The notes under the pieces were generated by a model. That model ran no database searches and was not told the DNA's origin. It saw only the letters and a list, made by a program, of their open reading frames with translations. A stretch of 64,000 nucleotides of DNA, taken from contig NC_062236.1 of assembly GCF_905475465.1 (NCBI RefSeq), positions 7,450,001 to 7,514,000 on the forward strand. Direction: 5' to 3'. Made by a program: the position numbers and the translations under genes. Shown here one piece after another: positions 55,440 through 64,000 of this stretch. This stretch comes from Pieris napi. Its lineage: Eukaryota; Arthropoda; Insecta; Lepidoptera; Pieridae. Numbering within the stretch: position 1 is the first letter of the stretch; every line of letters starts with the position of its first letter.

Positions 55440-55612
55440 TATTGGTAGGACGCTGTTGTACTATCGCCCCCTATCATCACAAACACTGTCAGAAGGTTCG
55501 CAAGTGCATTGTCGGCCTTTAAAGAATTGGTACGCTCTTTTCTTGAAGGACCCTAAGTCGAATTAGTTCGGTAATAATTCAATGGGCAGTTGGTTCCGCA
55601 TAAGTGGGGGCT
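55440..55612 (-). mobile_element. LINE 3' tail and end of coding region
   Basis: CGCAAGTGCATTGTCGGCCT TTAAAGAATTGGTACGCTCT TTTCTTGAAGGACCCTAAGT CGAATTAGTTCGG and GGGCAGTTGGTTCCGCATAA. The outer GTGAGCCTCC part is degraded. Confidence 0.8.
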
Positions 55613-55702
55613 GATCACCTAATTGTCTATAAAAAATATCAAAGAAACGGATACAATAGGTCAACAGTCAACACCCATTTAGGGTTGTAACGCAACTGGA
55701 TT
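55613..55702 (+). mobile_element. SINE fragment, 3' end
   Basis: GCTGATCACCTAATTGTCTA, AAAGAAACGGATACAATAGG and GGGTTGTAACGCAACTGG, joined to the LINE tail without a gap. Confidence 0.6.
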
Positions 55703-55704
55703 AT

Positions 55705-56378
55705 TATTAACAAACAACGTGATCAATCATCTTAAATTACTATTTAATATACCTAAGCTTTGAAGTTACCTTAAGGGTGTTTATTCTTAACACGTCGTAT
55801 ATTTTATCGCCTTATTAACTCGCTATATTTCTTTGATTGTATACTCCGGGAATGTTCGATGATATTAATTTCAATTGTATTGTTTACAACAAAATTTAAT
55901 TTATCGATTTTAATCGACCATGTCTATACAGTTTAATCGTTTTGTGAATAATAAAGTAAATGCATTTGATGCATACATTCGAACCAATTTGATTGATTGA
56001 CTGATTAGTTGGTAAATGCACTTAAGGAAATAACAGTATGAAGTTAAATACAAATAAAAACTTGAAGTTAATCAAATCGGACAAACGTATGGAGAGACTA
56101 CTGATGTTTTTGGTAAAATCAGGTAAAAGTTTATTTTAAGTAGTATAATTCGTATATTATTGCGTTTTTAGAATAATTATTAGCAGCAAAAATACACGCT
56201 ATGCCATAAATTATGTCGTAGAAAACAGTATTCTTAATATTCAGAATAATAGACACAGAAAAAAGTAATGTCTTGAATATTTTTTTATATATGTAGGGTT
56301 TGCTCTTTGAAGTTTTTGATAGTAGCAGCTGCCGTATGTCATATTTAATAACAGTTTATCGACGCGGAATTCCTTATC
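55705..56378. other. Intronic, no recognised element
   Basis: AT-rich, no supported frame. Confidence 0.35.
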
Positions 56379-56379
56379 T

Positions 56380-56432
56380 TGTTTAATCGTTCATGATAGT
56401 TAAATATATTAACTATCATGAACGATTAAACA
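56380..56432. repeat. Perfect 24-bp inverted repeat with 5-base loop
   Basis: TGTTTAATCGTTCATGATAG TTAA, loop ATATA, and the exact inverse. It contains TTTAATCG and TTAA, homeodomain-type cores. It has no repeat family in this window. Confidence 0.85.
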
Positions 56433-56434
56433 AA

Positions 56435-57110
56435 TAATATTATAAAGTTAGGCTTAGTAGTAGACCAATATTTTACTGTAGAGTTTTTAAATACGATATC
56501 TCCAAAAACCGTAATGTTAGAAAAAAAATTATTTCCATAGGAAGGTAAAGAATAAATATTTAATTACTCACGTTAATAAACAAAAAATTATTTAGGACGG
56601 TATTACCAAAAAATCTATACCGTTATCTCTGTATTTACCAGCATTAGTAGTGATAATCATAAGGCTCATTACAACACAAAAAGTACGCAACAAGTCACAC
56701 TAACAAGAATATTGAATGACAGTTTATAAAAAGCATTTCTATGGAATATCTCATGTTGTGCTCAAATCATTAACGGTCTTTATTTCCGTTCATTCATACA
56801 ATTCTATCACTTTACAGTGTAACATTCTATTACATTTGATATATTTTATATCACGCAACGTTTCAAAATGCATTTTTATACGATTTATTTACTTAGGTAC
56901 GACCACTTATTTTATATATAGATAAAATATTATTTACTTCTATTACTATTTATCACTCATTAATGTTTTGACTGCATACACTTCCTTCGTAAACTTGACA
57001 TACGTCAAATAATAATTGCATGTATTTAATTCTGAACATAATTATAGATTAGATAGTGTGATAGATATAAAATTAAGAGACTTTAATAATCAAATCACTG
57101 AAGTATTTCC
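56435..57110. other. Intronic, no recognised element
   Basis: The frame at 56716-56925 is AT-rich and without features. Confidence 0.35.
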
Positions 57111-57111
57111 G

Positions 57112-57268
57112 AACTAATTCGACTTAGAATCCTTCAAGGAAACAGCGTATCTAATCTTAAAATGCCGGCAACACACTTGCGAGCTATCTAGCAATGTGAG
57201 TGGCATAGGCGGCGGTATCACTTAACATCAAGTGAGCCTCCTGCCCGTTTGCCTCCTATAACATAAAA
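57112..57268 (+). mobile_element. LINE 3' tail fragment
   Basis: TTCGACTTAGAATCCTTCAA GGAAACAGCGTATC, AATGCCGGCAACACACTTGC GAGC, GGCGGCGGTATCACTTAACA TCAAGTGAGCCTCCTGCCCG TTTGCC, A run. Confidence 0.82.
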
Positions 57269-57269
57269 A

Positions 57270-57760
57270 AAATGTTTATCGATAGACATATACGATATAT
57301 TAATCGATAAAATTATCACCCGTTCAAGAATCAACGCACGGTTAAGAAACAACAGAAAATGACATTACGAAGTTATTTAAAGTAATTAGTTTTAATAGTG
57401 ATCATAACTAAAAGTTCGCACAAATAGTTAACCTATTTGTTTACCAATAGACAACATTTATCTATAGATCCATCATTCAACTAATCAAATATCACGTTGA
57501 CATTTAAAGCGTATTTTGCGCGCTAATCTATTGTTGGTATCTATACCTAAGATCGATGAAGAGTATTACAAAAAATTAATTCACAAATTATTTCGTATGT
57601 ATTATTTTTAAATTTGAAATACTGTATTCAAATAAAAAAGTGAAAACTAAACATTATATTTGAAATTATTTTAATAAGATCATTTCCTCATATCATATTA
57701 TCATAATAATATCAGATTATTATCATTAAACAACGAAAAGTGGCGTACCTGGGCGACGTC
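57270..57760. other. Intronic, no recognised element
   Basis: Holds the inverted CGATAGACATATACG / ATCGATA theme near 57280-57310; otherwise AT-rich. Confidence 0.35.
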
Positions 57761-57763
57761 TAA

Positions 57764-58382
57764 AGGTGGGAACTGACCAAAGTTACGAGGTGTAATGTAG
57801 CATTCGCATCGAGCATGTTACGCTGTGTTCTAAATTAAATCAGCGTAACATGCTCGTCAAAACTCTGTGCTCCACTTTCGCCGCTAGTGTTCACGAGATG
57901 TGATAGTGATAATGTTGATATCTTTCATTCTATTTAATTATTGTTTCATCCAAATTAAGAAGAAGAAAAAATGTTACTGGACATAAAACTTATTTAAAAA
58001 CACAGGCGTATGAGGTGGTTTGTTATTGATTGCAATATTAAAAACCAAATAATTACTGGACAGTATAAAAATTTTGTACGCAGGTCTCGATTTTGAAGAA
58101 CTGTTGAATTTAATTGGACCAAAAGTACTTAAAAAAGACACAATTTATAGAAAATCATAATCATGATGACTCGCGACGTGCGACGCGTAATTGCTGAACC
58201 TCGTAACAGTCAAAGGATTCGCCAAAAAACCGACAGCCGGGTGGAGCACTCAAAGCGAGCAACGAGCGGCTCGTTGCTCGCTGGTTTCCCCGTAACACGA
58301 CGTACTGACTGCTCGAATGCTCGCTGTGTAGCATTACATTACATATTACATTACATCTCGTAACGTTGGTCAGTTCCCACCT
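57764..58382. mobile_element. PIF/Harbinger-like MITE, about 619 bp
   Basis: Ends AGGTGGGAACTGACCAAAGT TACGAG and inverse CTCGTAACGTTGGTCAGTTC CCACCT, with TAA at both flanks (57761-57763, 58383-58385). Two internal hairpins: CGAGCATGTTACGCTG and inverse (57812-57858), and AGCGAGCAACGAGC with inverse (58253-58281). The frame 58163-58363 is inside the element and not a gene. Confidence 0.78.
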
Positions 58383-58385
58383 TAA

Positions 58386-58412
58386 TTCGAATACTTTTCA
58401 AGTATTCGAATT
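58386..58412. repeat. Short palindrome next to the MITE
   Basis: AATTCGAATACTT and its inverse AAGTATTCGAATT lie side by side. Confidence 0.5.
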
Positions 58413-58414
58413 GA

Positions 58415-59795
58415 AAATCGACTATTTCGATTCGCAAAGTGAATACCTACTCGATTTTGATTTATTTAATAACTCACACATAAAACAACAGACTTATCAA
58501 ACGTTTATTAAGGGAAATAGCGCCGCAATTATTAACGTTGATTTTAATTGTAATTTTTTTAGAATAGGATTTTTAGTTCGAAATCAAATCGATAGATCCC
58601 TTTAGTAATCAAGAGATCAGATTTGGCATATTATAGGAGCATTTTGATTTAAGCGTGGCCCACAACCGAAATGTCTCATGAAGGGTCTTCAACGAGGCGC
58701 CGAGAGTGCTAAACAAAAGACGGTTACGTGTGATTTCTGATTAGTCGGTGATGTGATCTGTGATTAGTCTAGATGCTATTGACTCACAGTTCGTGTTACA
58801 TTTATACTCTCGTGATTTAGATTCTATCGCAACAGTCGAGTATATATTTTAAAATTGTTTATTACCTATATTTAAAGAAATTAATGAAAAACATTAGTTT
58901 ATTTGATTGAAGGAACGGCTTTAAACTGCTATCATCAGCCAGATATAGCCACAACTAACAAAAATATTGCCATCAATAAAAATAATGTTATTTAAAAAAA
59001 GAATAAAAACAAATTTGTTTGTAATTACAAACACAAACATAGAACATGAACAATGTTGACACATTGCAACTAACAATTTAATCTAAAAATTTAAAAAATA
59101 TATTAATTGAATTTGTCTTTGAAACTGTCGTCTCAATTACTGGCGTCAAACTCAGATTTCTTTTAACTGAACTTAAAACGAGCCTAAAACAGGCCAATAA
59201 ATTACTCAATATAGCAAGAAACCGTTTCTCCGTTTTACTTAACAAGCCACGGGCCCGGTTTTACCTTAAATGAACAGCAATTAGAGATACCTCGTATACA
59301 ACTTTCGACTTACAAATATAGTGTACAAATAGCTTTATTTTAACCTCCTTTCTAGTTGCGATGTATCAATTTATAAAGACCAATTTTTATGTACACTGAG
59401 GATTTATAAATTTTTTCTTACTTTAAACATGGTTTTGAGCTTTAAGGTGTTTTAAGGTAGATAGTACCAGTACACAGCGGACAGAGCGGTATCACTCCGT
59501 TGACGAATTTGTAAATTATTTCTATTAATATATATATAATGGTATCAATCGCTTATACGAGTACCTACTGTGAATAAAAAAGGCGCAACTGCGTTTCTCT
59601 GTGAATATAAAAGAAACAACATTTAAAGCCTATATTCTAGGTTTTATAATATAAAATAATAAAATGAAAAAAATAAAACATCTTCTATTTTGTCAAGTGA
59701 CAAATTAAACATCGTCGATCAGACGGCAAAGAAGAAAAATAAAATATAAAAAGAGTTTGTATAGGAAAATATGTTTTCCTTACAGATATAATCAT
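58415..59795. other. Intronic, no recognised element
   Basis: The frame 58366-58605 shows no family features. Composition is uniform and AT-rich. Confidence 0.35.
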
Positions 59796-59796
59796 T

Positions 59797-59890
59797 ATTA
59801 ATGTTATTATTAAAGCTTTATTAATATAGCCATACAACAATTATTTTTACATTTATTAATATTAGTTTTAGCTTAAATTTGTTTTCTTTG
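59797..59890 (-). mobile_element. RTE-like LINE 3' UTR fragment
   Basis: TTATTATTAAAGCTTTATTA AT, CATACAACAATT and TTAATATTAGTTTTAGCTTA AATTTG match the 3' part of 22225-22445. Confidence 0.5.
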
Positions 59891-59891
59891 C

Positions 59892-60160
59892 TAGCGTAGT
59901 CAAGTTGGAGAGAGTAATATTATTTTATGTAAAATTACGTACTAAGTAACTTGAGTACAGGTTATTACATATTAAGCTTTCAAAATGATAGTGTAATCTG
60001 TACATATATACTCTACATATAAAAAAAAATTTAAACGTGCCGTTATTTTAGTTAACTTTACAGTTCTTTACTTATTATCGTACAAATAATACGTATTTTA
60101 CTAACAAACGCACGCAACATACGCTAGTAGTTAATGCTATGTTGTGGGAATTTATTTTTA
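59892..60160. other. Intronic, no recognised element
   Basis: AT-rich, no supported frame. Confidence 0.35.
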
Positions 60161-60161
60161 T

Positions 60162-60350
60162 GTAACAGGAGGCCAGCTTGCAGGAGGCTCACCTGATGTT
60201 AAATGATACCACCGCCCTTAACACACACTTTACCATGAGGCTCGCAAGTGCGTTGCTGGCCTTTCAAGAAATGGTACGCTCTTTTCTTGAAGGACCCTAA
60301 GTCGAATTGGTTCGGAAATACTTCAGTGGAATAGTTCAGCCGGAAGCATA
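60162..60350 (-). mobile_element. LINE 3' tail fragment
   Basis: GCAGGAGGCTCACCTGATGT TAAATGATACCACCGCCC, GCTCGCAAGTGCGTTGCTGG CC, GGTACGCTCTTTTCTTGAAG GACCCTAAGTCGAATTGGTT CGG. Among the best preserved. Confidence 0.87.
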
Positions 60351-60351
60351 T

Positions 60352-61076
60352 ACCTACTAGGTAGCAAATAGGTTTATAAAAACGTTACTGTTATTTATTA
60401 ACACCGTGTTTAGTATTAATAACGACAAATACACTTTCAGGTACAGATTACACTTTCATTTAGAAAGTAAAATATCACTAATTCATCAGTAGGTACTCAA
60501 GTTATTAAGTTCGGAATTTTACATAATAGTATTGCCATCCAACAAAAAATTGGTATTTAAAACATCTAATAAAATTTTTACATTTTCGTACCTGCGAGAC
60601 CACTCCGTATCCTCTTTAGATTCTTAATTATTATTGCCATACAAAAATATCAAAAAAACGCTTAAACTCCAGGGGTTACAGCAGCAATTTCGCAAATATG
60701 GTATAGTGAACAAACCGATGACAATTACGAGTGCTAACAAGATCGCTCCCCCGCTAGGTCCCCTTTTGCAGTGATAATTTCCCGTAAGTTTTATTAAAAA
60801 AATACCGTTTTCTTAATGTTTCTAGCTATTACCACTGAATACCAATGTCGCAGAATTATTTACAAGAATCGGCCCGTTTTTGTTCCAGCTATATGTTTCT
60901 ATGTTTGTCCAGTGGGAGTCACTTAGGTAGCTTTTAATATTTATGAGCTTACACACTTAAAGATGTAAGTAAAAAGCTCTGGAAAGTTTCACAATACTCT
61001 AGTCTATGCGCTAAACGGTAAACCTAAACCTTCATGCTTAGAGGTTCTAATAGGTACTTAGACATATTTCACGAAT
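60352..61076. other. Intronic; possible conserved block at 60640-60790
   Basis: A less AT-rich run with TTAAACTCCAGGGGTTACAG CAGC and AAGATCGCTCCCCCGCTAGG TCC stands out; otherwise nothing recognised. Confidence 0.3.
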
Positions 61077-61078
61077 TT

Positions 61079-61332
61079 TTAGGTCTGGGCCTCAGATATC
61101 TGTATCTATTTCATGGTCATTTGTCAATCTAATAGGCAAGTTGGTGATCAGCCTCCTGTGACACACGCCGTCGACTTTTTGGGTCTAAGTCGAGCCGGTT
61201 TCCTCACGATGTTTTCGTTCACCGTTCGAGCGAATGTTAAATGCGCACATAGAAAGAGTCCACTGGTGCATGCCGGGGTTCAAACCTACGATCTCAAGGA
61301 TGAGAGTCGCACGCTGAAGCCAACACTGCAAA
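61079..61332 (-). mobile_element. tRNA-derived SINE, near full length
   Basis: TTAGGTCTGGGCCTCAGATA, CATTTGTCAATCTAATAGGC AAGTTGGTGATCAGCCTCCT GTG, CGTCGACTTTTTGGGTCTAA GTCGAGCCGGTTTCCTCACG ATGTTTTC, TTAAATGCGCACATAGAAAG and GAGAGTCGCACGCTGAAGCC AACACTGC. Confidence 0.88.
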
Positions 61333-61334
61333 AT

Positions 61335-62105
61335 ATACCTGATATATATAGAATCTGGATAAAATACATAATTTTAATTAACGAATAAAATGATCCTTTA
61401 ATGCTTACGCAGCTGAGCATGCATTAGGCAGGTGACAAATTTAAACACCTTTGATTTTTATAATTAAATTTTTTATTATTTAAATAATTAAAAATATCCG
61501 GTGATAGTAAACTTGATTAGTTTATGGCTCTACAATTTAAAAAGATATAAATGAGAGGATAATAACACTAACGATGTTTTAAAATATTTATTCAATATAC
61601 TTGAAAGTTACGGAGGGAAAACAAATTATTGGATTTGCATGGGAATGCCTCAAAATGATATCATAAAATCTGATAAAAGCCAGGCTGATTGCAGATAATA
61701 ATAATAATAATCACTTTAAGCTTTACAATATTCGAAGAGATGAATTGAAAATCATCAGACATTGTTTTTATTGTTTCGCACAGTGTTTTATGATATATAT
61801 CATTTTTATACGGTTATAATGACCATTATATTTTAAAGGAATAAGTAACTATACTTTTATTTTATTTCGATAACCTAGACATTAATTAAATATATAATAT
61901 TGAGTCTTACTTGTACTTTTTTAATTTTTAATCTAACTAATTGAGACCAACTTTAGCATTGGTTAAGTTCCTGTTAAAATGGATGTGTAAAGTTACTTCA
62001 AGTTTTTAGAGACACTCTATTTTGTTTTTATTAATAATAAAGGTCCAAATACACATTTCAGGGTTTTTGTTTTGTCTCTCTTTTGTTTTTATTTATTAAC
62101 AAGCG
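61335..62105. other. Intronic; (AAT)n at about 61697-61712
   Basis: AT-rich, no supported frame. Confidence 0.35.
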
Positions 62106-62106
62106 A

Positions 62107-62528
62107 GACATTCCAACTAAACTAAGGGTCCTTCAAAAAAAGAGCGTACCAATTCTAAAAGGCCGGCAACGCACTCGCGAGCCCTCTGGCATTGAAAGTG
62201 TCCATGCGCGGCGGTATCACTTAACATCAGCCGTGCGATTCTATTAATCCGTTAGTTCACCTCGTACTAACAACGCTCCCTTCGTCACTCACGTCATTTT
62301 TGGAATCTCATGGTATGCTGTTAAGCAATTTCACATTACGTCTTGACATGCGGGGGAGCTTGTAGTTTATTGTTTATCAGATTCAATGCCAAATCATAAA
62401 ATGACTGCTTCACGACTGATTTGAGAGCGACCGCCGATGCAAAAACCGCTGTGTGAGTTCGAAAAGTGAGTTATAGAATCGCAAGGCAGGTGAGCCTTCT
62501 GCCTGTTTCTCCCCTGTTTTATACAAAA
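62107..62528 (+). mobile_element. LINE 3' tail, split by a TIR element
   Basis: AAGGGTCCTTCAAAAAAAGA GCGT, AAGGCCGGCAACGCACTCGC GAGCCCTCTGGCATTG, GCGGTATCACTTAACATCAG at 62228, then after the insert GGTGAGCCTTCTGCCTGTTT CTCCCC and an A-rich end. Confidence 0.85.
62230..62486. mobile_element. TIR element (GCGATTCTRTWAYTCAC family), nested in LINE tail
   Basis: Left CCGTGCGATTCTATTAATCC, right GTGAGTTATAGAATCGCAAG GC, with CAG at both junctions. It contains TGCCAAATCATAAAATGACT GCTTCACGACTGATTTGAG, shared with 14482 onward. About 257 bp; the fullest copy. Confidence 0.82.
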
Positions 62529-62799
62529 AGAACATAGGTCCAAATACCAATACCAGGAATAATACTTATAAGCGACACTGCTCTTAGGAAGCCCTAGGAC
62601 TCGTAGCAACCATAACAGCTATTCTGAGGATCGAACTCAGGCGTAAAATGGCGGAATTTATTCAAACTACCAAAACTATTAAGCCATAGAAATACCGTAT
62701 AACCTTTACACGTATTAACCACGCAAAAAGAGAAGCACGCGAATTGTGCCTTAAAATGTCTGCGATATTAATAATTACACATTTGTCAGAGTCTTAAAA

Positions 62800-62995
62800 A
62801 GAGAATGTCTGACCGGCTACCATATTGGGCACATGCCTCTGCGCAGCTGACCAATTACTGAGGTGCGCAAAAAGCGTGCGCAGACAAATTGTAAAATTGT
62901 TGCGCGCTACGCGCCGGTTGCGAAATGGACGCGAAATGTTGTTGTGGCTCTATTGCGAGAATTGTTGTTGGAACGAAGATTTTAGAGGTTTGATT
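62800..62995. other. CpG-rich island within the intron
   Basis: GACCGGCTACC, GCCTCTGCGCAGCTGACC, GCGCAAAAAGCGTGCGCAGA C, GTTGCGCGCTACGCGCCGGT TGCG. A 60-codon frame crosses it (62825-63007) but its product is only Arg/Cys-rich. Could be a conserved noncoding element, an alternative promoter or an old GC-rich insert. Confidence 0.35.
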
Positions 62996-63009
62996 TTTAT
63001 TTATTAAAT

Positions 63010-63864
63010 TATTAAACATTGCTGGTTATGTGGGATATTAAATGGTGCTCTTATGTAAAAAATACTGTGCCACTATAACGTGCAAAAGACTCAGAAATCT
63101 TTTTTAATATAATTAAAGAAGATTAAAGAAGAATTTCATCTAACACGTGTATATATATGTTTTAATTATTATTGTAAATTTATTAGAAATACCCTCTTCA
63201 TAAAAATTAATGCAGTAGGTAGTTTTAGAAACGAAAAAAAAAAACGAGAAAGTGTTACTTTTGTTCAGCAAAACTATTTTCTGCCAAATTGTCTTTGAGT
63301 TGTGATGTTGGGACAGATCAGTAAAATCTGATTTACTACTTATAATGGGGGTAAATCTCTAATTAAGTGTAAAAAAAATTTTGGTACAGCCTTTAAAGGT
63401 ATTAAAAAACAGTTATCTTAAACGCTAAAGCTCAATGGATTGATATTAAATGCTTTAACATAACCAAACAATAATATCGGAAAATTAATAAAGTATTGCC
63501 TAAATTTCGTTACGTTTCGTAATATATAACAAGAATTATACCTACTTAAAACATACACTTTAATTTTTCATTTTTTATTGTTTTTGGTTTATGAAAGGTT
63601 ATTTTAAATCGTTAATCATTTATCATAATAAACAAGCTATTGATTACAAAAATCATTCTTATTAAAATCTACTTGTTATTACTTTTAATATACTTAGGGT
63701 TTTCAAACGTTAATTTTTTCGTATTTTCATTTATTTTCTCAACATCACGTTTTTCTTATGAAGTACTTGTATACAAACGTAATTTTAATATTTCTGTATT
63801 TATTAAAGCACAGGAGGCTGAATCAAATACAGACTCAAAAGACGGAGAGACTTGCATATAAAAA
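63010..63864. other. Intronic, very AT-rich, no recognised element
   Basis: The frame 63640-63861 is hydrophobic only because of T-rich composition. Confidence 0.35.
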
Positions 63865-63866
63865 AA

Positions 63867-64000
63867 GGGTGCGTGTACTTATGTACGCGCGTAAGAAGTT
63901 ATACTTCTTTGGCATTATTAAAAATAGTTTTTGATTGCATGCAAATAATTAATTACAATTAAATAATCAAAGACTGGAAAAGGAGTCATTATAGTCAATA
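63867..64000 (+). mobile_element. MITE, palindromic-end superfamily (subfamily A), cut by window end
   Basis: Starts GGGTGCGTGTACTTATGTAC GCGCGTAAGAAGTTATACTT CTTTGGC and continues collinear with 14861-15234 to the last base. Confidence 0.82.

Larger units (their letters stand above)
42917..64000 (+). other. Presumed first intron of the homeobox-like gene (open to window end)
   Basis: It begins with the GTAAGT donor at 42917. No exon with homeodomain signatures (for example WFQNRR-type) is visible to the window end, so the intron would exceed 21 kb. It contains a TAAT-rich tandem repeat, several perfect palindromes, MITEs, SINEs and LINE tails listed separately. Long first introns carrying enhancers are usual for insect developmental homeobox genes; here that is inference. 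Confidence 0.45.

Noticed and set aside
58163..58363. 66-residue plus-strand frame
   Set aside because: Lies entirely within a TAA-flanked MITE.
61113..61388. 91-residue plus-strand frame
   Set aside because: It is the reverse strand of a SINE; the same peptide phrases (FLTMFSFTVRANVKCAHR) appear at other SINE copies.
1..64000. CRISPR array, bacterial operon, phage or viral insertion
   Set aside because: No regularly spaced direct repeats, no ribosome-binding-site/ORF density, and no viral protein signature was seen; all repeats fit eukaryotic transposons.

Overview
The window looks like 64 kb of nuclear DNA from a lepidopteran (moth or butterfly). It is AT-rich and almost devoid of genes. 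It is crowded with repeats that, from general knowledge, are typical of lepidopteran genomes: tRNA-derived SINEs of the type called Metulj in Heliconius, short Helitrons starting TC and ending CTAG, a recurring LINE 3' tail that reads 'ccggcaacgcactcgcgagc', RTE and CR1-like LINE ends, and many MITEs. No bacterial, viral or organellar gene is visible. I cannot name the species.

Only two stretches look like host coding sequence. At 42541-42916 (+) is the first coding exon of what is probably a homeodomain transcription factor (msh/Msx- or NKL-like). It has a repressor-type 'FSVDSLLG' motif, an acidic Ser/Asp tract and a Pro/Trp-rich segment, and it ends in a textbook splice donor (GTAAGT). A GC-rich promoter and 5' leader lies just upstream. 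No homeodomain exon follows, so the rest of the window (about 21 kb) is presumably first intron. At 10777-11059 (-) is a candidate terminal exon of an unrecognised gene, with a good splice acceptor and an in-frame stop.

Layout. 1-10 kb: noncoding, with a pogo-like MITE (2971-3543), a mariner-like MITE (5258-5735), two TIR elements at 8.2-9.3 kb and a Helitron. 10.7-11.5 kb: the orphan exon and LINE/SINE scraps. 11.9-20 kb: four copies of a MITE family with palindromic ends, plus LINE and SINE fragments. 20-29 kb: foldback elements, Helitrons, SINEs and LINE ends, several nested in one another. 29-33 kb: a LINE coding relic, a short tandem repeat and SINEs. 32988-35042: a complete but broken DNA transposon with 38-bp perfect TIRs, an ATAT target duplication and a frameshifted transposase-like gene. 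35-42 kb: mostly unique noncoding sequence leading to the promoter, probably regulatory. 42-64 kb: first intron, holding a tandem repeat of about 195 bp rich in homeodomain-type TAAT sites, perfect palindromes, a large 844-bp inverted-repeat element and more MITEs, SINEs and LINE tails.

The picture is a developmental regulator in a gene desert whose spacing is filled by layered transposon insertions. The best candidates for new biology are the tandem TAAT-rich repeat and palindromes in the intron, the DGC..QN-type transposon, and the MITE superfamily with palindromic ends.
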